Part shown: positions 33,936-41,623 of the stretch, piece by piece
How positions within the stretch are numbered: the first letter of the stretch is position 1
Layout: the number at the start of each line of letters is the position of its first letter
Source of the DNA: DATAPD01 sp036265385
GTDB lineage: Bacteria; Acidobacteriota; Terriglobia; Terriglobales; Acidobacteriaceae
DNA length: 64,000 bases
Assembly: GCA_036265385.1 (NCBI GenBank)
Contig: DATAPD010000018.1
Span: 49,114-113,113 of the forward strand
Direction of reading: 5' to 3'
Notes under the pieces: generated by a model
Seen by the model: the letters and a program-made list of their open reading frames with translations, nothing else
The model's database searches: none
What the model was told of the DNA's origin: nothing
Position numbers and translations under genes: made by a program

Positions 33936-34832
33936 TTGGCTAACATCACCATGAAGGAGTTGCTCGAAGCTGGTGTTCACTTCGGGCATCAAACGAAGCG
34001 CTGGAATCCCAAGATGAAGGAATACATCTTCGGAGAGCGCAACGGTATTTACATCATCGATCTTCAGAAGACGCTGAAGATGTTCAAGGAAGCGTCGAAG
34101 TTTGTGCAAGACCTGGCGACCGAAGGAAAGCGTGTTCTCTTCGTGGGAACCAAGCGTCAGGCGCAGGATGCGATCGCCGAAGAAGCGCAGCGTTGCGGCA
34201 TGTTCTATATCAACCAACGCTGGCTGGGCGGGCTCCTGACCAACTGGGTCACCGTACAAAAGTCGGTGAAGCGGTTGAAGGAACTCGATGACATGGCCAC
34301 CGATGGCCGATACGAGTTACTCCCGAAAAAAGAAGTTATCAAGCTCGAGCGCGAGCGCAAGCACCTGCAGGCGAACCTTGCCGGCATCAAGGAATTGAAC
34401 AGACTTCCCGACGCAATCTTCGTAATCGACTCGAACAAAGAGCAGATTGCGGTGCGCGAAGCACGTAAGCTCGGCATCCCTGTCGTTGCCGTCGTAGATA
34501 CGAATTGTGATCCCAGCGAAGTTGATTATGTGATTCCTGGTAACGATGACGCGCTGCGTGCGATCCGGCTATTCGCTTCGAAAATCGCCGACTCGGTTGT
34601 TGAAGGCGTTCAGTTGATGAGCGACAAGCAGGTGGCCGAAATGGCCGCCGCGGTTCACAGTGCTGACGAGAGCGCCGCTATTTCAGAAGAAGTCGCAGCA
34701 GATGCCGTAGGCGCTCCGGTCGATACCGGCGAAGATATCAGCATGGAAGATGTTCTCGGGGCAGGAACCCGGAAGCGTCCGGCGGCAGCCTCTGAAGACG
34801 TCGACGCGCAACTGGAAACGAAATCTTTCTAG
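33936..34832 (+). CDS. rpsB: 30S ribosomal protein S2
   Basis: A 298-residue S2. The start is TTG 33936: AGAGGAGG lies 4 bases upstream and the conserved N-terminus 'ANITMKELLEAGVHFGHQ' begins exactly there. Other signatures are 'RWNPKMKEYIFGERNGIYII' and 'RWLGGLLTNW'. About 50 residues beyond the usual end are an acidic, Ala-rich extension. S2 joins late to the 30S head-body junction, near S1. It is followed by a terminator and then tsf. Confidence 0.97.
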   Translation: MANITMKELLEAGVHFGHQTKRWNPKMKEYIFGERNGIYIIDLQKTLKMFKEASKFVQDLATEGKRVLFVGTKRQAQDAIAEEAQRCGMFYINQRWLGGLLTNWVTVQKSVKRLKELDDMATDGRYELLPKKEVIKLERERKHLQANLAGIKELNRLPDAIFVIDSNKEQIAVREARKLGIPVVAVVDTNCDPSEVDYVIPGNDDALRAIRLFASKIADSVVEGVQLMSDKQVAEMAAAVHSADESAAISEEVAADAVGAPVDTGEDISMEDVLGAGTRKRPAAASEDVDAQLETKSF

Positions 34833-34878
34833 GCCTGACTTGCCGTAGTTCTATGGGCAAGAGCCCCAAGGGAAATCG

Positions 34879-34913
34879 ACCCGCGCGGGTAGTCTGGCGC
34901 GGGTTTAATTTTA
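34879..34913 (+). terminator. Terminator or attenuator between rpsB and tsf
   Basis: ACCCGCGC (34879-34886) pairs with GCGCGGGT (34897-34904), followed by TTAATTTTAT. Confidence 0.65.
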
Positions 34914-34986
34914 TGGCTTCGAAGCTTCGAGCTTGCGAAGTTGCACAAGCATTAAGGAATTTTGAAGTTTTGAAACAGAGGTCTTC

Positions 34987-35643
34987 ATGAGTACGACTAT
35001 GGCAAATATTTCTGCAGCACAAGTAAAAGAGCTCCGCGAAAAAACCGGAGCTCCCATGATGGACTGTAAGCAGGCCCTCACCGAATCCAAGGGCAACCTT
35101 GAAGAAGCAGTTGTTCTGCTTCGCAAGAAAGGTGTGTCGGTTGCTGCGAAGAAGGCGGCCCGTGTGACCAGTGAAGGATCGGTGGCCAGTTATATCCATG
35201 CGGGCGGCAAGATCGGAGTATTGGTTGAAGTGAACTGCGAGAGCGACTTCGTTGCGCGAACCGAGGACTTCAAGGAACTCGTTCACGACATCGCGATGCA
35301 CATTGCGGCTAGCGATCCGAAGTACGTGCGCAAGGAAGATGTGACCAAGGCTGATTTCGATCGTGAGAAGGAAATCTACCTCGACCAGGCCATCAAGAGC
35401 GGCAAGCCGGCCAATATCGCCGAGAAGATGGTTACGGGAAAGATGGAAAAGTTCTACGAGGAAGTTTGCCTTCTCGAACAACCATTCATTAAGGATCAGA
35501 CGGTCAGTATCGGCCAGCTGATCGCTACCAAGATTGGCAAGCTGGGCGAAAACATTGCTGTCCGCCGCTTTGCTCGCTTCAAAGTTGGGGATGCGGGTGA
35601 GACGGTGGCGGTCACCAAGCCCACAGAACAAAAACCGGAGTAA
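34987..35643 (+). CDS. tsf: Translation elongation factor Ts
   Basis: A 218-residue EF-Ts of the short type. The UBA-like N-terminus is 'VKELREKTGAPMMDCKQAL', and the EF-Tu-contacting motif is 'VNCESDFVARTEDFKELVHD' (CESDFVAR in place of the common TDFV). It releases GDP from EF-Tu. ATG 34987 has GAGG upstream. It follows rpsB after a terminator-like hairpin, so expression of the two may differ, and it is closed by a strong terminator. Confidence 0.97.
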   Translation: MSTTMANISAAQVKELREKTGAPMMDCKQALTESKGNLEEAVVLLRKKGVSVAAKKAARVTSEGSVASYIHAGGKIGVLVEVNCESDFVARTEDFKELVHDIAMHIAASDPKYVRKEDVTKADFDREKEIYLDQAIKSGKPANIAEKMVTGKMEKFYEEVCLLEQPFIKDQTVSIGQLIATKIGKLGENIAVRRFARFKVGDAGETVAVTKPTEQKPE

Positions 35644-35648
35644 CACCA

Positions 35649-35672
35649 GGGCTGCCTCGGCAGCCCTTTTTT
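35649..35672 (+). terminator. Strong terminator after tsf
   Basis: GGGCTGCC and GGCAGCCC (35649-35666) form the stem and TTTTTT follows directly. Confidence 0.85.
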
Positions 35673-35700
35673 AGTTTTGGTATGTTTGCGTACTGAAACC

Positions 35701-36417
35701 ATGTCGACTCCAGCCTTCAATCGAATTTTGCTCAAGCTCTCCGGGGAAGCCCTGGCTGCAAACCAAGGCTTCGGCGTTGAGTCCGCGCGCATTCACGAAA
35801 TCGCCGGTGAATTGGCCGACGTGCAATCTCTCGGCGTGCAGATCGCCATCGTCGTCGGAGGCGGGAACTTTTTCCGTGGCGTCGCCGAGCAAGCCAAAGA
35901 TATGGATCGCGTGTCCGCCGATCATATGGGAATGCTTGCCACGGTCATCAACGCCCTGGCTCTGCAGGACGCACTGGAAAAGCAGGGAGTATTCACGAGA
36001 GTTCAGTCCGCGATCGAAATGAACCAAGTGGCAGAGCCGTTCATTCGCCGTCGTGCGATCCGGCATTTGGAGAAGGGAAGGGTCGTCATTTTTGCCGGAG
36101 GTACCGGAAATCCTTACTTCTCGACCGATACCGCCGCTTCGCTACGCGCCATGGAAATCAAGGCAGATGCCATTTTAAAAGCCACGAAGGTTGACGGAAT
36201 CTACGACGCAGACCCTATGATCGTTAAGGATGCCAAGAAGTTTACGGAAATTTCCTACATGGAAGTTTTGAAACAGGGTCTGAAAGTGATGGATTCAACA
36301 GCCATCTCACTCTGCAAGGACAACAATCTGCCGATTATCGTTTTTAACCTCAATCAGCGCGGCAATATCCGCAAAGTGGTTCTGGGACAAAAAATCGGAT
36401 CGATGGTCAGCGCATAA
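35701..36417 (+). CDS. pyrH: Uridylate kinase (UMP kinase)
   Basis: A 238-residue PyrH of the amino-acid-kinase fold. 'RILLKLSGEALA' binds phosphate, 'VVGGGNFFRGV' and 'FAGGTGNPYFSTDTAASLRA' are signature segments, and 'ATKVDGIYDADPM' follows. It converts UMP to UDP and is allosterically controlled by GTP/UTP in the family. ATG 35701 has no obvious Shine-Dalgarno. In most bacteria rpsB-tsf-pyrH-frr are contiguous; here two peptidase genes on the other strand stand between pyrH and frr. Confidence 0.97.
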   Translation: MSTPAFNRILLKLSGEALAANQGFGVESARIHEIAGELADVQSLGVQIAIVVGGGNFFRGVAEQAKDMDRVSADHMGMLATVINALALQDALEKQGVFTRVQSAIEMNQVAEPFIRRRAIRHLEKGRVVIFAGGTGNPYFSTDTAASLRAMEIKADAILKATKVDGIYDADPMIVKDAKKFTEISYMEVLKQGLKVMDSTAISLCKDNNLPIIVFNLNQRGNIRKVVLGQKIGSMVSA

Positions 36418-36441
36418 ATCACATTTCAGTATCAACACGCT

Positions 36442-37911
36442 CTACTGCGACACCTTCTTCCCGTCGACGTCATACACTTCAACCGGTCCATATTTTGAGA
36501 GCACATCCTTGATCTCTTTGGCTGTGCCAACGCAGACTACTTGCAGGCGGCCGGGATCAAGATATTTCTTCGCCATCTGCTGAACGGAGTCTGCGCTCAC
36601 CTTTGTCACTTCTGCCGGATAGCGATCCCAATAGTCGATAGGCAGATTGTTGTGCTTTACTCGCATCCATAGGTCGATAAGTTCGCGATCATGCTCCAAA
36701 GACAGGGCAAAACTCGCGACCATGGCTCGTTTCGCGTCGTCTAGCTCCGCAGATGGAACTGTCTCCTCTCGAAGTCGTTTTAGTTCGCCTAACAGTTCGT
36801 GCATGGAACCATCCGTTACCGCTGTCCGAACTTCCGTTGTGGCTAACAGCGGACGAGGGTATGTATCGGCCGCGATGTAGCTGTAAGCGCCGTATGTGTA
36901 GCCCTTTTCTTCGCGCAGGTTTAGAAAAAGCCTGCCTGTTGCGCCTTCTCCGAGCACGTGGTTCATAACCCGCAACGGGATGTAATCCGGATTGTTTCGT
37001 GGGACAGCCAGTTCTCCCGCCAAAATGTTCGTTTGAACGGAGTCGGGCCGATCGACCAGGGAAATCTTGAAAGCAGACGCTGGAGGAATGCTGCCGAGAC
37101 TAGGGGCGTTGAAGGGCTGGGTCTTCCACGAACCGAAGTGTTTTTCGAGCAGCGCCATCATCTGCTTAGAATCGAAATCGCCGACTACCCCGAGGAGAGC
37201 ATTCCCGGGCAAGTAGTACTTGCCGTGAAACTGGCGCAACTGTTCTGACGTCAGCGCCTTGACTGATTCTGCTGTAGCAGAAGTCGTCGCTGCGGGGAAG
37301 TTGCCATAAAGTGCGCGGTACATGCGCTCCTCGCCCAAGAAGCCAGGATCGGAACGCTCTTCCTCCAACGCGGCCATTTGGCGCTTCTTGTACTTGTCCA
37401 ACTCATCTGCCGTAAAAGCGGGATTGATGAGCATGTCGGACATGAGATCCAGTAGTCCGTCTGCGGTATCGGCGAAACCTGAAGCAGCGAGCTGGGTGTA
37501 GGTCGATCCAAATTGCGATTGCGTAGTTATTGTGGCGCCAAGCTGGTCAATCTGGGTGGAGAGCTGGCTGCTGGTACGGTGAGAGGTGCCTTCGCGCAGC
37601 ATTTCAGCGGTGAATTTTGCGAGACCGGGAGCGTCCTTCGGATCGTAAAGTGATCCGGCATTGACCCAGAGACTCACGTTCAGCGTGGGCAGCTTATGTC
37701 TTTCAAGAAGCAAAACAGTTAATCCATTGCTTAATTTCGCTTCAGTCGGGCGCGGCAATTTAACCTGCAAAACCTCTTTGTTCACAGGTGCTCGATTGAG
37801 CCGCTGGACGGCTTTCGGAGACGTGCCTTTCTCCTGGGAATTCGCCACTGTACTCAAGAAGATGCCAACACAGAGACAACTTAAGGCAACGCTTCTAATG
37901 ATCGGATTCAT
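36442..37911 (-). CDS. M16-type peptidase homologue, non-catalytic subunit
   Basis: A 489-residue M16-fold protein with a signal peptide ('SVALSCLCVGIFLSTVANS'). The position of the zinc motif HxxEH is occupied by 'GLAKFTAEMLREG', so no zinc ligands remain. The rest of the fold, including 'YLPGNALLGVVGDFDSKQM' and 'EEKGYTYGAYSYIAADT', is intact. It should be the inactive partner of the peptidase encoded just upstream; the ATG overlaps that stop codon (ATGA). Heterodimeric M16 enzymes with one zinc-binding and one zinc-free subunit are well known. It probably acts in the periplasm. Confidence 0.92.
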   Translation of the reverse strand: MNPIIRSVALSCLCVGIFLSTVANSQEKGTSPKAVQRLNRAPVNKEVLQVKLPRPTEAKLSNGLTVLLLERHKLPTLNVSLWVNAGSLYDPKDAPGLAKFTAEMLREGTSHRTSSQLSTQIDQLGATITTQSQFGSTYTQLAASGFADTADGLLDLMSDMLINPAFTADELDKYKKRQMAALEEERSDPGFLGEERMYRALYGNFPAATTSATAESVKALTSEQLRQFHGKYYLPGNALLGVVGDFDSKQMMALLEKHFGSWKTQPFNAPSLGSIPPASAFKISLVDRPDSVQTNILAGELAVPRNNPDYIPLRVMNHVLGEGATGRLFLNLREEKGYTYGAYSYIAADTYPRPLLATTEVRTAVTDGSMHELLGELKRLREETVPSAELDDAKRAMVASFALSLEHDRELIDLWMRVKHNNLPIDYWDRYPAEVTKVSADSVQQMAKKYLDPGRLQVVCVGTAKEIKDVLSKYGPVEVYDVDGKKVSQ

Positions 37912-39281
37912 TGTTGTCCTCCCGAGTGAGCTTCTGGTTGTTCCGAGCCAGTCGGTGGCAGCGCAACAACGACAGTTCGGGTCCGTGGAACGAGAAATTT
38001 CGCTGCCGCTTTTTGAACATCCTGTGCAGTGACAGCATTGAACTTGTCGAGCGAAGTGTTAATGAGGTCTGGATCGTTGAAATAAATCGCGTTATTCCCA
38101 AGCCGGTTTGCAACCTGCAGAGCAGATTCTCGTGTTGTCACGGTCCGCCTTCGATTCTGCATCTGAGCCTTCTTGATCTCGCCAGCCGTGACCCCGTTTT
38201 TTATGACTGAGTCGATAACGTCGTAGAGCGCTCGTTCCGCATCCTCGGGCTTTACTCTAGGACGAAGACTGATGAAGAAGTACAAGAGGCTTGGCCCTCG
38301 ACGAGCATCAGGTTGCACTTGGACCTGAGTGGCGAGCTGTTTGTTCTTGACGAGTTCCTCGTAGAGTCTCGAGCTTTGGCCAGTGCCCAGAATGTCGGCT
38401 AATACCCGGATGGCGTAGTTCTCGGGTGTATTTCCCGGCGGGGACTGGTAGGCGACCAATACCATCGGCACACGGGCCAACGGATCCATAATGGTTTCGC
38501 GACGTTCTCCATAACGGTCTTCTTCACACAACGGTGCTGCTGGCGCGGCGGGTTGGCGTGCGATATCTGCAAAATACTTTTTGATTTTTTCAGTTGCTTC
38601 GGCCGGGTCAAAGTCTCCGACAAGTGTCAGAACCGCATTATTCGGAGCGTAGTAAATGCGGAAGAATTCTTTTACATCGTTGAGATCTGCCGCGCTGAGG
38701 TCAGCCATCGATCCGATAGTGGAGTGTTTGTAGCCAAAGCAGTCATACGCGAGGCTGTCGATTTCGAGAAATGCCTTCCCATACGGTTGATTATCGATTC
38801 CAAGACGCCGTTCTTCCTGAACCGCATTCCGCTGATTGTCCAGATTCGCTTGATTAACAGCCAGCTTCGCCATGCGATCCGCTTCGAGGAACAGCAAGAG
38901 GTCCAATTGGTTCTTGGGGACGGTTTCATAGTAGATCGTACGGTCTTCGTTCGTCGTCCCATTGAGATCTCCGCCGTAATTCTCGAGCAGGATGAAATGC
39001 TCTCCCTTGCCGACGTTCTCCGATCCCTGGAACATCATGTGTTCGAAGAGATGCGCAAAGCCAGTGCGACCCGGCCGCTCATTTCTCGACCCAACGTCGT
39101 AGGCAACGGAGATGGCGAGAACCGGAGCCGTGTGATCTGGCGCAAGAATCACTCGCAGCCCGTTATCTAACGTGAGTTGCGAGAATTGGACTTTCGGAAA
39201 AGTTTTCTCTGCGCCGGCAAGCGAAACGAGGAGCATCGTAAAAAAGCAAGCAGTCAACAACGAGGCGAAACGGGATTTCAT
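37908..39281 (-). CDS. M16 zinc peptidase, catalytic subunit
   Basis: A 457-residue periplasmic peptidase with signal peptide ('LLTACFFTMLLVSLAGA'). The inverted zinc motif is complete: 'GFAHLFEHMMFQG' (HxxEH), with the distal ligand Glu in 'YYETVPKNQLDLLLFLEADR'. 'NNAVLTLVGDFDPAEATEKI' matches the second domain. It degrades small proteins or peptides inside a clam-shell chamber together with the zinc-free partner downstream, to which it is translationally coupled. ATG 39281 has GAGG upstream and is chosen over a start 11 codons earlier. Confidence 0.95.
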   Translation of the reverse strand: MKSRFASLLTACFFTMLLVSLAGAEKTFPKVQFSQLTLDNGLRVILAPDHTAPVLAISVAYDVGSRNERPGRTGFAHLFEHMMFQGSENVGKGEHFILLENYGGDLNGTTNEDRTIYYETVPKNQLDLLLFLEADRMAKLAVNQANLDNQRNAVQEERRLGIDNQPYGKAFLEIDSLAYDCFGYKHSTIGSMADLSAADLNDVKEFFRIYYAPNNAVLTLVGDFDPAEATEKIKKYFADIARQPAAPAAPLCEEDRYGERRETIMDPLARVPMVLVAYQSPPGNTPENYAIRVLADILGTGQSSRLYEELVKNKQLATQVQVQPDARRGPSLLYFFISLRPRVKPEDAERALYDVIDSVIKNGVTAGEIKKAQMQNRRRTVTTRESALQVANRLGNNAIYFNDPDLINTSLDKFNAVTAQDVQKAAAKFLVPRTRTVVVALPPTGSEQPEAHSGGQQ

Positions 39282-39511
39282 CGGGAGCCTCACGAATGAA
39301 AAGCAGAAAGACAACTGGAAACTCTGGCCAAGCTACGTGGGGGATCCTGCGACTGTCAAGGACGCCGAGTCGGCCAGCGCAAGCAATTTCAGACGACCTG
39401 AAAGCGATTTCGTGAGCGGGCCTCGGGGAAAGTGATCCGTGCATGTTGTTGGCGTTTTTGGGTTTATAATGCAACGTTTTGATGCCGACTACTTGTTACG
39501 GGAGTTAACTC

Positions 39512-40099
39512 ATGGCGCAAGCCAGCATGGCTGCCAATCCTGCCCTAAAAGATGTGTACGTTCAGCTCAAAACTCGTATGGATAAGGCTGTCGAAGACTT
39601 TCGCCGTGAGATGGCTTCGACTCGCACCGGCAGAGCCTCAGTTCATATGCTCGACAGCATAAACGTGGACTATTACGGGTCTCAAATGCCTCTGAATCAG
39701 ATCGCGCAAGTTCACGCTCCGGAGGCCCAACTCATCACCGTTCAGCCCTTCGACCCTTCCTCCCTGGCCTCCATCGAAAAAGCGATACGTTCGGCCGATA
39801 TCGGTTTGAATCCAATGAATGATGGCAAGATGATCCGGGTTCCTGTGCCACCTTTAACCGAAGAACGCCGCAAAGACATGGTCAAGCATCTTCATAAAAT
39901 CCTGGAGGAGCATCGCACGGCAGTGCGCAATATTCGTCGCGATGGCAATGATGCAATCAAGAAGGCGATGAAAGATAAGAAGATCACGGAAGATGATGAA
40001 AAACGAGCGCTCGAGGAAATCCAGAAGCTTACGGACGATGAAATCAAGAAAATGGAAGACATGAGTAAGGCAAAAGAGAAAGAAGTGATGCAGATTTGA
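39512..40099 (+). CDS. frr: Ribosome recycling factor
   Basis: A 195-residue RRF. Recognisable parts are 'MDKAVEDFRREMASTRTGRA', the beta domain 'YYGSQMPLNQIAQVHAPEAQ' and the helical tail 'DDEKRALEEIQKLTDDEIKK'. With EF-G it splits post-termination ribosomes. A TATAAT at 39465-39470 may serve as its own -10, consistent with its separation from pyrH by the two opposite-strand peptidase genes. It ends at a strong terminator. Confidence 0.97.
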   Translation: MAQASMAANPALKDVYVQLKTRMDKAVEDFRREMASTRTGRASVHMLDSINVDYYGSQMPLNQIAQVHAPEAQLITVQPFDPSSLASIEKAIRSADIGLNPMNDGKMIRVPVPPLTEERRKDMVKHLHKILEEHRTAVRNIRRDGNDAIKKAMKDKKITEDDEKRALEEIQKLTDDEIKKMEDMSKAKEKEVMQI

Positions 40100-40125
40100 A
40101 AAAATAGCCGAAGGATGTGTTTTAC

Positions 40126-40152
40126 AAAGCCGCGTGGAACGCGGCTTTTTCC
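40126..40152 (+). terminator. Terminator after frr
   Basis: AAAGCCGCG (40126-40134) pairs with CGCGGCTTT (40140-40148), loop TGGAA, followed by TTCC. Confidence 0.8.
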
Positions 40153-40169
40153 TTTGGCCAGAACAGGAC

Positions 40170-40198
40170 TTGACAATCCTTCGTATCTTCTGTAAATT
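40170..40198 (+). promoter_or_regulatory. Promoter of the GbsR-type regulator gene
   Basis: TTGACA (40170-40175) and TAAATT (40193-40198) are 17 bases apart. The operator at 40197-40212 begins within the -10. Confidence 0.7.
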
Positions 40199-40212
40199 CT
40201 GTATGTACAGAA
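40197..40212. promoter_or_regulatory. Operator 1 of the GbsR-type regulator
   Basis: TTCTGTATGTACAGAA is a 16-bp palindrome with one mismatched central pair. A near copy lies at 40773. Its overlap with the -10 suggests autorepression. Confidence 0.65.
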
Positions 40213-40224
40213 ATAAAAGTAAAA

Positions 40225-40755
40225 ATGCCGCAGCTTAATCAAATACAGCGACGCTACATTCTGCACTGGGGCGAAATGGGGACGCGTTGGGGAATCAATC
40301 GCACCGTCGCGCAGATACATGCTCTTTTGTTTCTCTCGGCCAGCCCGGTTTCTGCAGAAGACATCGCGACCACGCTCAATATTGCGCGGTCGAACGTGAG
40401 TACCTCCATTCGAGAACTGGAAAGTTGGGGCCTTGTTAGACCAGTTCACCTGCTCGGCGAGCGCCGTGAGCACTATGAGTCGTTGAAAGACGTCTGGGAG
40501 ATGTTTCGGGTTATCGTCGAACAAAGAAAAAAAAGAGAGGTCGATCCGACCGTCCGTATGTTGCAAGAATCCTTGGCCGAACTGAATAAGGCGGAAGGTC
40601 AGGCTTACACGCGTGAACGTTTGCAGGACATGTCGGAGTTTTTCGATACCGTGAACACTGTTTATAGCGAATTAAACGAGGTGTCGCCGCGGACCCTAAA
40701 AGCGGCGCTTAAAGTCCGAGGTAAAATCCGCAAACTGTTTCAGAGTGGGGGATAA
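40225..40755 (+). CDS. GbsR/MarR-family transcriptional regulator
   Basis: A 176-residue winged-helix regulator. The N-terminal 'RYILHWGEMGTRWGINRTVA' is typical of GbsR-like proteins; the recognition helix region is 'AEDIATTLNIARSNVSTSI', and 'RELESWGLVRPVHLLGERRE' forms the wing. The C-terminal half is helical and would dimerise. It starts within the transcript controlled by the palindrome TTCTGTATGTACAGAA, and the same palindrome recurs before the membrane-protein operon just downstream, so it is the likely repressor of both. GbsR homologues respond to osmolytes or choline in other bacteria, but the ligand here is unknown. Confidence 0.87.
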   Translation: MPQLNQIQRRYILHWGEMGTRWGINRTVAQIHALLFLSASPVSAEDIATTLNIARSNVSTSIRELESWGLVRPVHLLGERREHYESLKDVWEMFRVIVEQRKKREVDPTVRMLQESLAELNKAEGQAYTRERLQDMSEFFDTVNTVYSELNEVSPRTLKAALKVRGKIRKLFQSGG

Positions 40756-40772
40756 AAAATTTCGTTCAATCT

Positions 40773-40788
40773 TTCTGTATAGACAGAA
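40773..40788. promoter_or_regulatory. Operator 2 of the GbsR-type regulator
   Basis: TTCTGTATAGACAGAA shares TTCTGTATnnACAGAA with operator 1. It lies between a weak -35 (TTCAAT, 40765-40770) and TATTCT (40789-40794), upstream of the membrane operon. Confidence 0.6.
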
Positions 40789-40824
40789 TATTCTGAAGGC
40801 CGACAAAACAGAGACGGAGCAACA

Positions 40825-41202
40825 ATGAATGCATCGATATTGTTTGTCTTAGGACTAGCAATCACCCTATCCATTTCGGTAGCGGTTGTGCGTTGGCTGC
40901 ACCTTCCTCTGAGAAAGCAACTTTCCGAACTTTGTGGCAACTCAGAGCGGGCAGAGTTCTGGACGGCATTTTCCAGTGCAATCCTCTCATTAGTGCCACT
41001 CATTTTTGCCATGCAAGCTGAACCATATATGGAATCGCACGTTCCGAACGTCTTCGCGATCGTCGGGCAGATCAAGTGGGGAATCGCTGGACTTGTTTTC
41101 TCAATGCTGGTTCTCGCTTGGATTCTCGGTCGGTTCATTCGTCGACACCCGGTACTCCCTGGAGGAGTGACTGCTGCGCCGCCCCAAGGATGGCAAAAAT
41201 GA
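40825..41202 (+). CDS. Small membrane protein, unknown function
   Basis: A 125-residue protein with three hydrophobic helices ('ILFVLGLAITLSISVAVV', 'TAFSSAILSLVPLIFAM' and 'WGIAGLVFSMLVLAWILG'). The loop between the first two is basic and Cys-containing ('LPLRKQLSELCGNSERAEF'). No catalytic motif is seen and I do not recognise the family. Its stop overlaps the ATG of the next gene (ATGA), and the operon is preceded by operator 2, so it is presumably made together with the two membrane proteins that follow. Confidence 0.65.
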   Translation: MNASILFVLGLAITLSISVAVVRWLHLPLRKQLSELCGNSERAEFWTAFSSAILSLVPLIFAMQAEPYMESHVPNVFAIVGQIKWGIAGLVFSMLVLAWILGRFIRRHPVLPGGVTAAPPQGWQK

Positions 41203-41615
41203 CGAATCAAATCTCAATGATTCATCTGATCTGGCTCGCCGGAAGCATTCAAGCAGCGGTTGTCATTTCCAACTTCGCACTACCTCGGATGCTGCATGTC
41301 CGACAAGGCATGTCGCCGGTCCCGAAATTCCTCCGCCAGGTTTTTTATGTTCATTGGTTTTATATCGTTTTCATCCTGGCTTTCTTCAGCGCACTCTGCT
41401 TTGGTTTTGCGAGTGAGCTGGCAGGTGCAACAGCTCTGGGCAGATTCGTGAGCGCGGTGATTGCCGCATTCTGGTTGTTACGAATCCCATTGCAGTGGTT
41501 TTACTACGATGCCGAAACGAGACGCCTCCACAGAGCATTGGACATTCTTTATTCCGCGTCTTTGATTGCACTCGTGATGATTTTCGGATCGGCAGCACTG
41601 AAGCGCTACTGGTGA
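41199..41615 (+). CDS. Membrane protein, unknown function
   Basis: A 138-residue protein with four hydrophobic helices, coupled to the gene before it by a 4-base overlap. Motif-like residues include 'FALPRMLHVRQGM' and the aromatic 'VHWFYIVFILAFFSALCF' helix. Residues 'WFYYDAETRRLHRALDI' between the third and fourth helices are amphipathic. ATG 41199 is clear; the frame is open upstream but lies over the previous gene. It may form a complex with the 125-aa and YndJ-like proteins. Family not recognised. Confidence 0.65.
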   Translation: MTNQISMIHLIWLAGSIQAAVVISNFALPRMLHVRQGMSPVPKFLRQVFYVHWFYIVFILAFFSALCFGFASELAGATALGRFVSAVIAAFWLLRIPLQWFYYDAETRRLHRALDILYSASLIALVMIFGSAALKRYW

Positions 41616-41623
41616 GGTTTCGT

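Noticed and set aside
34913..34985. GCTTCGA-like words and TTTTGAAG words upstream of tsf as further heptamers.
   Set aside because: Their spacing is mixed 7 and 8 bases and partly palindromic, so they do not fit the 7-nt register.
34738..35646. 302-codon minus-strand frame over tsf.
   Set aside because: Antisense shadow of an intact tsf, with no start signal and no recognisable domain.
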